NCBI GenBank assembly: GCA_928212115.1
Contig: CAKMRJ010005745.1
Span: 224,247,998-224,311,997, forward strand
Origin: Lactuca virosa
Lineage: Eukaryota; Streptophyta; Magnoliopsida; Asterales; Asteraceae
Direction of reading: 5' to 3'
Length of the DNA stretch: 64,000 bases
Under the pieces are notes generated by a model that saw only the letters and a list, made by a program, of their open reading frames with translations, had not been told where the DNA came from and did no database searches. The translations under genes and the position numbers were made by a program. This document shows positions 20,842 to 31,290 of the stretch, piece after piece. Within the stretch, counting starts at the first letter, position 1. Each line of letters starts with the position of its first letter.

Positions 20842-21839
20842 AAGGGTAAGAAGATAGCTCATAAGATGTTACGATAATTTCCTGTTGATGGATCGAGTTG
20901 GAGAATTTTTGATATAAATTACCTCGACTTCTCGAGTGAACCTCGTAACATACGCTTAGGGATTGCAGCCAATGGCTTTAATCCAGTTGGTAACATGTGT
21001 AATCTACACAACACGTGGTTGGTCGTACTCACTACATACAATCTGTTACCATGGCTTTGTATGAAAGAGTCATCATTCATGTTGGTCTTGTTGATTCCCG
21101 ACCCTAAATCACTTGAAAGGACATGGATGTTTTCCTTAGGTCATTGGTGGAAGAGCTTAAGCTTTTGTGGAAATCAGGCGTGCATATTAAATAAGTGGCG
21201 GAAAACACATTCTTCACGATGAAATCTATGTTGTTATGGACAATAAACGACTTTACAACTCATGGTAGTTTATCAGGTTGGAGTGGGCAAGGGTACAAAG
21301 CATGCCAGACTTGCAAATAAATTCATTTAAGTTAGTCATCGTCGGTTTCTAGATGCTAACGATCCATTAAGAAAGAGTTTGTAATTTAACACGCAACATG
21401 AGACAAAACCCGATCCGAACAATTTAGTAATGAAGCCATACAAGATCAACTACGTCGTCTACTACTTGGTCTATAAGGTAAACATCCTATGTTTGGAGGT
21501 GGGGCGATAAATCGAGAAGGAATCGAGTTGAACCGGTCGAAACGTAGCATTTTTTTCGAACTAGAGTATTGGTCTTCTTTACAACTGAAATCCAACTTAG
21601 ATGTGATGCATATCGAGAAAAATGTAACTGACAGTATGTTGGGTACTCTTCTAATAAATGATAAGAGTAAAGACACATCAAATGCACGAGATGACTTGAG
21701 AAATCTAAATATTCAGAGTAATGAATGGTTGCAAAGAAGGGGTAACAAGTTATATAAATCCCCCGGCAAGATTCTCATTCAAGAAACCTGGTCGAAAACT
21801 CTTTGTCAATTTATAAAAGATGTTAAACTGCCCACCTGA
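20842..21839 (+). pseudogene. CACTA TNP2-type transposase fragment
   Basis: The first open part runs through FSSEPRNIRLGIAANGFNPV, TPYNL-like TTYNLLPWLCMKES and LLIPDPKS, core TNP2 motifs, and stops at 21220-21222. After a frameshift, SMLLWTINDFTTHG and LSGWSGQGYKACQTCK are readable (about 21227-21320). From about 21489 the frame RSKRSIFFELEYWSSLQLKS, LDVMHIEKNV and LGTLL is clear, ending with a stop at 21837-21839. TNP2 cuts and rejoins CACTA ends. Only the middle of the protein is left and it has several frame breaks. Confidence 0.85.
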
Positions 21840-22144
21840 AGTGCAACACTTGAAGAACGGTTTCGATCGTTTCTGCCATGAAATGATACCAGAGGGAATG
21901 AGGGGAGCGATGATGACATGTAGCTATTTTTAGGATTTATGTAATGTTTTGTTAGGATTATAACATATTAGGCACTTAATGTTCGGATTAATATTTTGGG
22001 GTGTCGTATCATTAAATTCTTAATGTTTCTATCTATTTTTCTGCAATTAATATTTTGTAGTAGTTTTATATTTTTATAACGTTTTTTTGCGTTTTGAATG
22101 TGCATTTAAAAAAAACTAATAACAACTATTAGTAGTGACTATAG
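21840..22144. other. AT-rich CACTA 3' interior
   Basis: About 300 bp of AT-rich, non-coding sequence between the TNP2 remnant and the subterminal repeats. Confidence 0.5.
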
Positions 22145-22309
22145 GAAATAGCGGCGATGCAAGTATTAGCGGCTATACGTGGCAATAACGGTGACGCAAA
22201 GCAATAGCGGCGACAACCAGAGAATTAGTAACGAACCATCATCGGCGACATGTTGCCACTAAAGGTATTAGCGGCGACAGTCGTCGCCACTAAAAGTCGT
22301 GAATCTTGT
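22145..22309 (+). repeat. CACTA subterminal repeats
   Basis: TAGCGGCGAC or near variants occur about six times, including a facing pair GGCGACAGTCGTCGCC near 22273. In CACTA elements such repeats bind the transposition proteins. A second copy of the end of this block is at 40294-40413. Confidence 0.75.
22302..22309. other. hAT target-site duplication, copy 1 left
   Basis: AATCTTGT here against TTTCTTGT at 28319-28326, two mismatches. In the second block copy both sides read TTTCTTGT exactly (40406-40413 and 53584-53591), which shows the original 8-bp TSD. Confidence 0.75.
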
Positions 22310-23070
22310 CAGGGTCGTCCCAAGATGGTTTGAGGCACGGGGCAAAATAAAAAATAGGGCCCTTCACCAAAAATTGGACTGAGTTTTAGGGGTGTTTTAA
22401 ATACCAAGACCAATACAATTGAAAAGGCGTGAAACACCAATGGTGAACAAAAAGAAAAAGTTGGAACATAGTGAAAACCAATCAATTTGGTTTTGAGTTT
22501 TAAAAAGACTGATTTTCATACCCGGTCTGTTTCTTTTTGTTCATATAAAAAACCGGAAAACAATAGCAAAACGGAATACTCATAAAATAACTAATATGTT
22601 TTTAAAATATTTTCCTTGACAATTAAGATAATTTAAAATATATTTACTTTGACTAAAATTACATTTCTCTATTCCTTTTTAGGTAAATTTAAAAATATGA
22701 GAACATTCTATTAACAAAATGTTTCACATATACTTGAACAAAATGCTATTTTTTTTAAAGCTACTAATTTAATTATAATTTCTGAATAGTTTAAATATGA
22801 AAGACATTATTAGTATTGTATTTTTTTTGAAGTTATATTTGTCAAAGAAAAACTAACTTGATGTATTTAGCCAGATCTATAGTTTGATAGTTTGAAATGA
22901 AATATCATCAAGATTATCTAAACCATATAAAAACTTGATTTTTTAGTTATATCATGTCAACTTTTATAATCATCCTCATATCGGTTAATATCAACATTTT
23001 CTTAACAATTACTTTATAAAATTTCATGTTAATTTGTTTCATAATATAAAAGTTATTTGAAAACTATATA

Positions 23071-23109
<39 letters not shown>

Positions 23110-23140
23110 ATATAAAATAATGTTATAAATAAACTTAATA

Positions 23141-23190
<50 letters not shown>
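23071..23190. repeat. AT microsatellites in hAT copy 1
   Basis: Two AT/TA runs (about 23071-23106 and 23143-23189) flank a short unique segment. This is the empty site corresponding to the Helitron insertion in copy 2. Confidence 0.85.
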
Positions 23191-23193
<3 letters not shown>

Positions 23194-23531
23194 TTTCAAT
23201 AATATAAAATAATGTTATAAATAAATTTAATAGTCAAATGTAAAGATAAAAGCAGTGCAACTTTTTTAAATAACAATTAAAATTTGTATTTTAATTTCTT
23301 GTTTGATTTAAGATAAAAGGAGTGTAATTTTTTCCACATAAAAAAAATTAATAATTACTTTATAAAATCTCATATTAATTTGTTTCATAATATAAAAAGT
23401 TATTTGAAAACTACATAAGAGTATATATTAGTTAAATTTCAATAATATAAAATAATGTTACAAATAAACTAAAAAATCAAATGTAAAGATAACATCAGTG
23501 CAACTTTTTCAAATAATATAGAAGTGTAAAC

Positions 23532-23674
23532 CAAAGGGATTCTTCCCTAGCGGTATCAGGTGATGTCCTCCATCCTTGAGGTCGAGGGTTCAAGTCTCGT
23601 CGTGGACATAGGTGGATTAAAATGTTAGTTTAGGAGTAGATTATATATTGTATTTGCCGGTTGAAAAAAAAAAC
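23532..23674 (+). mobile_element. tRNA-derived SINE, copy 1 (143 bp)
   Basis: A perfect pol III B box GGTTCAAGTC lies at 23587-23596 with an A-box-like TAGCGGTATCAGG near 23549. The element ends with TTGAAAAAAAAAAC. It is flanked by 14-bp TSDs, ATAGAAGTGTAAAC (23518-23531) and ATAGGAGTGTAAAC (23675-23688), with one mismatch. Length, boxes, A-tail and TSD together define a SINE. Confidence 0.85.
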
Positions 23675-23733
23675 ATAGGAGTGTAAACTTTTTGCTCATA
23701 AATAATATGTATGAATAATTGAAAAAAAGAACC

Positions 23734-24021
23734 TGTTAGGGTGCAAAGTCACTCTTGGATGTCATGAGGGCTTACTCCTTTGTATGTGTGTAATGAGTTG
23801 TCTTTCCTTTATAAGGAAGTGAGTGACACTCATTTTATCTAAGGAACACTTTGAGAGCATTAGTTTAGAGAGAGAAATTGCAAGACATATTTTGTACTCT
23901 TTCTATGAAAACTAATGAGAGCTTACACAGAATTATTTACTCCTTGTGTTCTTGATTTTACATGATGATTCACTAGATCTTTTCTAATTCCGCACATGCC
24001 ATCATAATCAACACCACTACA
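23734..24021 (+). repeat. 5' LTR, small LTR element copy 1
   Basis: TGTTAGGGTG to CACTACA, 288 bp. It has a TTTATAAGG box about 76 bp in. It is almost identical to 27699-27986. Confidence 0.92.
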
Positions 24022-24023
24022 AT

Positions 24024-24035
24024 TGGTATCAGAGC
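24024..24035 (+). other. Primer-binding site
   Basis: TGGTATCAGAGC two bases after the LTR matches the 3' end of plant initiator Met tRNA. Confidence 0.92.
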
Positions 24036-24275
24036 GGGTGTTCTTGATTGGATCAAGAATTGATCCTTGATGGCAATCTTAATTTGGTGATTCATTTTTT
24101 GATCTTTGATCTTTGTGTTTTAGAGAGTTTTTGGATGCTAGAAATCGAATTCATCTTTGATTCTATTCAAAATTCGATTTTCTTCACTAGAATTCAAGTG
24201 ATTTTTACTTTCTCTCTCTAGAAAACCCATTCAAAATCACTTTCTCTCTCTAGATATCTTCCGGTTTTTGTGATC

Positions 24276-24419
24276 ATGGTGAATTTGCCATATAATTCTT
24301 GGATTGTGATCATTGAAGATGTCAAATACAAAGTCAATAGAAATCAATATTATGGGTTGGTGTTAAACAAGTTGATTACATGGGGAACTATGGTTTCTTA
24401 CTTTCTTATGGAGGATTGA
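24276..24419 (+). CDS. Short leader ORF (47 codons), unknown
   Basis: It starts MVNLPYNSWIVIIEDVKYK and stops at 24417-24419, overlapping the start of the longer ORF in another frame. It may be the former N-terminus of that ORF, separated by a frameshift. The same short frame is kept in copy 2 from 49561. I recognise no family. Confidence 0.4.
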   Translation: MVNLPYNSWIVIIEDVKYKVNRNQYYGLVLNKLITWGTMVSYFLMED

Positions 24420-25267
24420 ATGATGATCATGGAAGCTTGATATTTCAACCACTTTGTGAGATTAAATGGTTGGCTGAAATTACATGGTCCATATCAACAC
24501 GTAGTTGTGATAAGATTGGAGGAGAAAAATATTTGTTCAATAAGAAATATGTTTCTCTTATTGAAGACCCAAATGATCTTCGTGCTCTTAAGTTTGTTGA
24601 AGTTCAAGACAATGGAGTTCAATGTGATGTTCTTGATGTTCTTAAAGTTCATGATAAGAAGATTCAAGTTGATTCTCATGATGAAAAAGTTTTTTGCTCG
24701 ATTGGAGTTCAAACCGATGATATTTTGTGTTCTTGTGATTCGTTTGAAGGAATGATTCCTTATCAGAAGATGGTGATCCAAGAAATTCACAAGTATCAAA
24801 CTCCAAAAGATTTGATTCAAACTCAAGAAGTTGTGGAAAGTGGGTTTGTTCATGAAATCAAGTCTTCAAGATGCAAAAAGATGAGAAAGAAAAAGAATAA
24901 GAAGATTAAACGGAAGAACAAGCGGGTTTATTCACAAAAATCGTCGAATGTTGTTGTGAATCTGAAATCCGTGAAGCAAATTTGGGTTCCAAAGCAACAA
25001 TCTCCAAATGTTGCATTGAATTTGAAGTCAAAACCCAAAAGTGTTGGTGGTTCTATTGAAGATGTTCTTGGATCGATGAAGAACACGAAGAACACGAAGA
25101 ACGAGTTGTACAACACGCATCGTGGGTGGCAGAATGTTCAAATTGGAGATTTTCTCGTTCCGACAAAAGAACCAAGATCTTCTAAATTTGATTCGTTCGT
25201 TGCAAATGGATCTCGATTCGTCAAAAAGGTATCCCAAATTCTCAAATGGATTCCAAAATGTCCATGA
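24380..25267 (+). CDS. Hypothetical protein of a non-autonomous LTR element (295 codons)
   Basis: This is the only long ORF of the element. Nothing in it matches gag, protease, RT or integrase that I can recognise. The middle (about residues 55-130) has repeated short phrases such as VQCDVLD, IQVDSHD and GVQTDD. Residues 163-187 are strongly basic (KKMRKKKNKKIKRKNKR), a possible nuclear or RNA-binding signal. The C-terminus has a Trp-containing tail. Copy 2 has the same frame with several amino-acid changes and one 9-bp in-frame length difference. Its own ATG is inside the overlap with the short leader ORF, so the real start may be at 24276 with a frameshift. Function is unknown. Confidence 0.5.
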   Translation: MGNYGFLLSYGGLNDDHGSLIFQPLCEIKWLAEITWSISTRSCDKIGGEKYLFNKKYVSLIEDPNDLRALKFVEVQDNGVQCDVLDVLKVHDKKIQVDSHDEKVFCSIGVQTDDILCSCDSFEGMIPYQKMVIQEIHKYQTPKDLIQTQEVVESGFVHEIKSSRCKKMRKKKNKKIKRKNKRVYSQKSSNVVVNLKSVKQIWVPKQQSPNVALNLKSKPKSVGGSIEDVLGSMKNTKNTKNELYNTHRGWQNVQIGDFLVPTKEPRSSKFDSFVANGSRFVKKVSQILKWIPKCP

Positions 25268-27468
25268 TTTCGATTTGTATTTTGCGTTTTTCATTTTTGA
25301 TCGATTTATCTCATTGGATCAAATTCGTTTCAACCACGTTGATTGATCTAATTATTTTTGTTTAGATCAAGCCCAAACCAAATTCAAAATCATTTGATTA
25401 AATAATATTTCTTTAAAACCATTTTTGAGCCCAATATCCAATTCCGTTCACTGTTCATCTGATTTCGAAGTCCATTCCATGAAAATAGTCTGTTCACTGT
25501 TCATTTATTTTGAGCCCAACGTATTTACAAATCTGGTTATTCTTTCTTAAAGTCAAAATCGATTTTGACTTTGATATTTTTGAAGTTAACTTCGACTTAT
25601 TGTGTCTTGGAGTCAAATCTAGTTTCAATGGATAAGTTTGGTAATTGATTTGGAGTCGATTGTATTGAGATTAGTATCGATGTCACACTTGAAATCAAAA
25701 GCCTGTTTAATTGTTGATCCTTGAAGTCGTCATACGTTATATTGAGGTCAAAATTGCATTGACTGGAATCGATTTCAAGTCGATTTCGTTGCGTATGATA
25801 AATGATGATGCTGAGGCTTTCAAACCGATGAAGCATCAATAGTATACAAATCGAATGTGTTGTTGAGTCATCTTAAAATCGTTCTTGATTAGAAGTCAAA
25901 GCTGACTTTCGAAAGTCAAAATTCGTTGTCGATTTTGGGAGGAAGAACTCATGTTGGTTTTTGTTAGACAGATTCTCTTCAATCCATGAATTCGAAATTG
26001 ATTTTGGTATGTGATTGGATAGCGAATAGCTAATTTCGAATTTGGTTGAGGTCGTATTTGGATTAAATTGAAGATTTGGGAACGAAGGTTTTATTTTGAA
26101 GAATGAACTGTGAATGGAAGGTTGTTGAGTCGATGTCTAAGTCGATTTTGATGGTTAGATTTCGAAATCGATTGGGTATAGTCACTGTGATATCGATTGT
26201 TAATGACAGAAAACGAAGACTGATAGTTGAACTGAAGTTCGATCGATGCATTTGGAATCAATGGATAGTTTGGGAACCACGGAATAACAAACTCAGATGT
26301 TCGTTTGTTGGGTATAAAGATGGTGTTGGAATCGATTTCGATTGTATGTTGGGTTCGCTTTTCGTTTGATTTTGATTTCAATGGTCAAGGACTCGAGGTT
26401 GTGATAATGAAATGGTTTATGAGGTTAGTTCACGAAGTATTGATTGACGAATGAAACGATGGTTTCACAGTTGAGATGTAGATTCGCATGCTTGGAAGTG
26501 AACAATCAATCGATCTAAGTGTTTGGAATCGCGTATCTGATTTCGAAGAATTGAAGTATTAAGGAATGTTTGATTTCAAAGAATTAGTGGTTAATTTCGA
26601 AATCTGATTTTGAGTTTGAAGTCGATGTTTGGGGTCAATGAAAAGAGAAGGATAAATTGTTTTGGATTGGGTGATTGAATCTAACGAACAGGAAGGAGAA
26701 AAGTTTTCATTAAAATGGTGTTGAAATTTTTTTCGTTAGAATGGGCTATGGATTTCGTGATCAGAACTAACGAAGTGAAGAAGAACAAATTTTCGTTAAA
26801 ATGGTGCTCAAAAGTTTCGTTCAAATGGTGCAGATGATTTCGTACGAAGGGATGAAGTTTCGTACGTTGCCTGTGAGTTGTTTTCGTTAAAATGAGTTGG
26901 GGGAGAAGAAAGCTTAAAAGTTTCGTACATGGCCCTTAAAGTTTCGACAGTTTGACTCATTTTAAAACTTTCGTAAGTTGGGCAATTTTTCGTTAGTTTT
27001 GAAGAAAGGAGGAAGAGTTTCTAAAGCAGTCCCTATACTTTCGAATGTTTGGCAGTTTTTGACCAAATTCGTCAATTTGGGTATTTTTTGAATGTTTGGA
27101 GGACAAAAGGCAGAATTCTCGAAATCAGTCATTGAAGTTTCGAAAGTTTGGCAGTTTTTGCCCAAATTCGAAATTGGGTTAATTTTCTGAGAATTTGAAG
27201 AATGTTCATTTTTGGTCCCTGCTGTTTGTGCGAATTTACGCTTTATGCCCAGTTTCGCAAATGGGGTAGAGTTTCGCATATTTGGCTGTTTTTGGCGCAA
27301 TGGGTCCCTGCGGAATTCAGAAAGTTACACTTTTTACTCGGATTTTGGAAAATCTTGCAACTTTCACCCAAAAAGCCAAAAAATTTCACGAATTTGGAAA
27401 TTTTTTGAGGCTTTTTAGTGATTGTTTTTCCGTGCAAGATTTTTGGTGATTCATTTTTGGTACACATC
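25268..27468 (+). other. Non-coding 3' half of the small LTR element
   Basis: 2.2 kb rich in TCGAT, TTCGAA and TTTCGT words. From about 26920 a degenerate unit with a TTTGGCAGTTTTTG phrase and a 'GTCCCT' phrase recurs. Many short frames occur on both strands, but none has a motif or a start context. Confidence 0.55.
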
Positions 27469-27698
27469 AAGGGGGAGTATTGTAAAGTTCATTCCTCGGG
27501 CGCTTCTCACCCTTAATAGGTTTTATAATCATTTTTTGATTATAAAAAGGGGAGAATGATGGGTATTCGAAGCGACTTTTTCGGGTATTCTTTGCGGATT
27601 TGAAGACCGGTGTTACTTCAAGGGGGAGTTTGGTCTTGATCGCGCGAGCTCTTTGGAGATTGAAGCCGGACATCCAATCCTAACTTTGAGGGGGAGAA
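27469..27698 (+). other. Multiple polypurine tracts
   Basis: AAGGGGGAG occurs at 27469 and 27620, and GAGGGGGAG at 27688 directly before the LTR. Repeated PPT motifs upstream of the 3' LTR are known from Sireviruses. Only the last is in the priming position. Confidence 0.75.
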
Positions 27699-27986
27699 TG
27701 TTAGGGTGCAAAGTCACTCTTGGATATCATGAGGGCTTACTCATTAGTGTGTGTGTAATGAGTTGTCTTTCCTTTATAAGGAAGTGAGTGACACTCATTT
27801 TATCTAAGGAACACTTTGAGAGCATTAGTTTAGAGAGAGAAATTGCAAGACCCATTTTGTACTCTTTCTATGAAAACTAATGAGAGCTTACACATAATTA
27901 TTTACTCCTTGTGTTCTTGATTTTGCATGATGATTCACTAGATATTTTCTAATTCCACACATGCCATCATAATCAACACCAGTACA
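27699..27986 (+). repeat. 3' LTR, small LTR element copy 1
   Basis: TGTTAGGGTG to AGTACA, 288 bp. It differs from the 5' LTR at only a few positions, which implies a fairly recent insertion. Confidence 0.92.
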
Positions 27987-28318
27987 TAACCAAATAAAAA
28001 TTTTGTAGTGTGGGTCTAATTATTTAATTATGTGGCAGTAGAGATCATTTATCTTCATTTAGACCTTTGTATATTATCTGCGGAGTAGAATTCTTTTTTT
28101 AAAAAAATAAAAAATTGATAAGATTGAGAAAGGAGTCGAACTAGCACCATTTTTTTAGCAAGAAACGCGCATCAACTAGCTAGTCTAAACATAGTTTCAA
28201 CCTGCACACAACACATGTTATATATAAAAAACATATAGCCAATTTATTTTTGGGGCCCCAAACCGTGACGAGGCCCGGGGCCGTCGCCCAGGTTGCTCAC
28301 CCTAGTGGGTCGGGCCTG

Positions 28319-28330
28319 TTTCTTGTAGCG
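28319..28330 (+). other. CACTA 3' terminus and right hAT TSD, copy 1
   Basis: TTTCTTGTAGCG: the first eight bases are the hAT TSD, and the whole word is a CACTA-type end with one change from TTTCTTGTAGTG. Confidence 0.6.
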
Positions 28331-28354
28331 GAGCAAAAGGTGAAGAGGGGAAGG

Positions 28355-28920
28355 TAGAGGTGGCAAAAACTGACATGGGACGAAACCCGACATGAACTCG
28401 ACACGAAATAAAAGGGTTTGGGTAAGAGATATTAATCTGTTTAAATAAATGCATTGACACGACACGACAATAAAATTAAACAGGTAAGGTTAGAGTTGAG
28501 AAATTCAACTCGAATATGATTCGAAATGACCTTTTTATTTATATTCAAAATTTTGAATTCCTTAAATAAATTAGAAAGATCCAAAACCAAAACAATAAGT
28601 AAAAAAAATAAAATAAAAACTTGACCTCTCTCTCATCCTCATGATGTCGTCTTCCTTCTCTCCAGCTCCCACACTTTCCATTTTGTCATTTGAACTTGAT
28701 ATGACTTTATTTATTCCGTCTATCCAACTCCTATTTTTTCAACATGTTTAGTGTTTCAACCACACATGATACGACATATTTCAAGGTATACCCCTAACAC
28801 GAAACCCGACACGAAAATAAACGAGTTGACACCACACGACACGTTAATTAAACGAGTCGAGTTATAATCAAACACTTTCAACCAATTTACTATTTCGACA
28901 CCACAAAATTGTCATGTCTA
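28355..28920. mobile_element. Small hAT-like non-autonomous element, copy 1 (566 bp)
   Basis: The left end TAGAGGTGGCAA and the inverted right end TAGACATGACAA agree at 9 of 12 positions. Flanking GGGGAAGG and, in copy 2, GGGGAGGA agree at 6 of 8. The interior is rich in GACACGAC repeats near both ends. No ORF. Confidence 0.5.
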
Positions 28921-28994
28921 GGGAGGAAAGAAAAAGACATGGCCGTAGAGGTGAAGCGAAGGTGTTGATGGTCTATTTTAGGATTACTTAAATA

Positions 28995-30494
28995 TCTTTA
29001 TATATATTAAAAGAGAAACTTGATGACATCATCTTCAACAATCAGGGTTATTCATTGTGTTTCCTAGATTAATTTCAACCATTAGATCATTTTGATGATG
29101 TCATCATAAAATAAAATAAAATTAATATGAACTAAATTAAGTTGACTACATTTGGAAATTTGAAAACTTATTAATGGTGACTGAAATTTTTAATTGGAAT
29201 GTATTGAAGTGAAATAAATGTCAGCATAATTGTCAAAACATAAATATGGTTCCTTCCTTTTTAAAATCAAGTAATTTGTATATGCCTTTCATAATTATAG
29301 AATTTGAAATGAATTCAAAATGAATGAATCAGTATTAATATCTTCATATCATTTCCAAAATCGTTGTTTAAAATTATGTATAAGTATAATCTCATTCAGT
29401 TGTTATCACAATTTCGTGAAATCAGGACTTTACAGGACAACATTCGAATACCAGCTTCATAAGGTTAGCAGTTTTTTTCTGATTTACTGATTAATTTCTT
29501 ACATCTAATTATAGTTTATGTGTTCAGTATATGTATCAATGGCTTATTAGTGGGTTTTTGATAAACGAATTTTCTATTATCTGTGTGTGTATGTGTGTGT
29601 GTGTGTTTGCATGTGTGTGTGTGTATGTGTTTGGATTGGATTTTATATTTGGATTGGATGAAGTAAAATTCAGTTTAATTAGTTCTGTGTTAATTGGATT
29701 GGATTATGTGTTTGGATTGGATGAAAAAATAAATAAAGAAACGTACAAATGGAGTACCTTCCTGAAGGGTTTAGCGTCTTATATATTAAAATAGAAACTT
29801 GATGACATCACCTTCAACAATCAAGGTCATTCATTGTGCTTCCTTTATTTAATTTCAACCATCTGATCATTTTGATGATGCCATCATAAAATAAAATTAA
29901 TATTAACTAAATTAAGTTGAATATGTTTGGAAAGTTGAAACTTATTAATGGTGACAGAAATTTTTAATTGGAATTTATTGAAGTGAAATAAATGTCAACA
30001 TAATCGTCAAAACATAAAAATGGTTCCTTCCATTTTAAAATCAATTAATTTGTATATACCTTTCATAATTATAGAATTTGAAATCAAAGAATTCAAAATA
30101 GTATGATAAGAATCAAAATATTAATTTCTTCATAGCCTTTCCGAAATTGTTGTTCAAAATTATGTATAAGTATAATCTCATTTAGTTGTTATCACAATTT
30201 CGTGAAATCTAGACTTTGCAGCATCACGTTCGAATACCAGCTTCATAAGGTTAGCAAAAAAAAAAATTATTTACTGATTAATTTCTTACATCTTATTATA
30301 GTTTATGTGTTCAGTATATGTATCAATGGCTTATTAGTGGGTTTTTGATAAACGTATTTTCTATTATGTGTGTGTGTGTGTATGTTTCGATTGGATGAAG
30401 TAAGATTCAGTTTAATTAGTTCTGTGTTAATTGGATTGGATTATGTGTTTGGATTTGATGAAAAAATAAATGAATAAAAGTAAAAATGGAGTAC
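28995..30494 (+). repeat. Two tandem Helitron-end-like units, block copy 1
   Basis: Unit 1 (28995-29776) and unit 2 (29777-30494) both start TC, followed by TATATATTAAAA and AGAAACTTGATGACATCA, the style of plant Helitron 5' ends. They share most of their length, including a GT microsatellite and repeated TTGGATTGGAT. Unit 2 is cut at GGAGTAC by the gypsy insertion; unit 1 shows the uncut site GGAGTACCTTCC. Confidence 0.65.
29580..29632. repeat. GT/TG microsatellite
   Basis: A GT-rich run with a few interruptions inside unit 1. It produces a false Cys/Val-rich reading frame. Confidence 0.85.
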
Positions 30495-30959
30495 TGTGAC
30501 AACCATCACTTTCTGGTCAAGTCAAAGTCAAAGAAAGTCAACAAGTCAAACCGGCCAACTCAATTAACCCTTGTATATTAGGGTTTACATTATGTTTACT
30601 ATTGTACAACACACCATCCTAATGCAAAGTATCACTTAGAGTTTTCACGTGTTCAAGAAATCTAAACCCTAATCAGGGTAAGTGATGGAACTACTCAATA
30701 AAACATTAATACATACCTTACAAGAGCATATAACACTCATAACGAGGCATAACGGGGTTTACAAACTTTGCATTTCGAAGTTGAACACTCGCAAAGGTCA
30801 CAAACAAAGTCTCTCTCAATCTCACTCACTCTAGCTAAATCTCTCCCAAATCTCTCTCAAAATCTCTTTCAACTGTTTATAATCACCGGGGCATCCCGAC
30901 TCTTAACTTAGTCAAAAATCACTTGAAACGAGAAGGTTATGTGAAAATCAGCCATATAG

Positions 30960-31290
30960 AACCGAAACTAGCCTTAAAGGGGTGAAACCTCCTAGGAACC
31001 GAACCTCCCTATAAGGACCGAAACCCCATAGGAACCGAAACTAACCTTAGGGACCGAACCTGCCAAGAACCGAACTCCCCTTTGAGAACCGAACTCACCT
31101 TCCGTTCGGGTCAAGTCCCTTCGGACCGAAGCCCCTCCTACTTTCGGTCCATTTCACTTTCGGTCTATTTCGCTTCCCATGTGCCTTCGATTCCCACTCG
31201 AGCAGTTTCGCATCCAAGCCTTTAGGACCGAACCTACCTTCGGTTCTAGCCCATAGATCGAACCTACCTTCGGTTCTAAGCTCCAAGGAC
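30960..31290. repeat. ACCGAA-rich array in the LTR
   Basis: About ten ACCGAA words, mostly as GGACCGAA or GGAACCGAA, and several inverted TTCGGT words occur within 330 bp. The same array is at 39485-39730 and 56843-57165. Confidence 0.8.

Larger units (their letters stand above)
23734..27986 (+). mobile_element. Small non-autonomous copia-type LTR element, copy 1
   Basis: Two 288-bp LTRs, a Met-tRNA primer site, a PPT and flanking GAACC and TAACC (imperfect TSD) define a complete element of 4,253 bp. It lacks pol. Three near-identical AAGGGGGAG motifs before the 3' LTR are a Sirevirus trait, so I place it as a Sirevirus-derived non-autonomous element. It encodes one larger ORF of unknown function. 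Confidence 0.85.
22310..28318 (+). mobile_element. Non-autonomous hAT transposon, copy 1, carrying a SINE and an LTR element
   Basis: The left end CAGGGTCGTCCC and the inverted right end CAGGCCCGACCC agree at 9 of 12 positions, and an 8-bp TSD flanks the element. Both fit hAT. Its own sequence is only about 1.6 kb, AT-rich and without a transposase. The rest is a SINE (23532-23674) and an LTR element (23734-27986). Long direct repeats occur at 23004-23110 and 23350-23475. Confidence 0.78.
20842..28330 (+). mobile_element. CACTA (En/Spm-like) transposon, 5'-truncated, interrupted by a hAT element
   Basis: It holds a TNP2-type transposase fragment and then six repeats of a TAGCGGCGAC-like word, as in CACTA subterminal regions. 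Its 3' end is split by the hAT insertion: TTTCTTGT was duplicated and TTTCTTGTAGCG continues at 28319-28330. CACTA 3' ends are typically TTTCTTGTAGTG, one base different. The left end was not found. Confidence 0.75.

Noticed and set aside
23548..23600. Possible functional tRNA gene
   Set aside because: It has a B box but no cloverleaf or acceptor stem. TSDs and an A-tail show a SINE.
26091..26381. Overlapping 88-96-codon frames on both strands (also 51367-51657)
   Set aside because: They lie in the non-coding half of the small LTR element. They are repeated only because the block is duplicated, with no family motif.
29531..29794. Cys/Val-rich frame (and similar at 54632 and 55479)
   Set aside because: Produced by a GT microsatellite; the downstream part is a repeated TTGGATTGGAT phrase.
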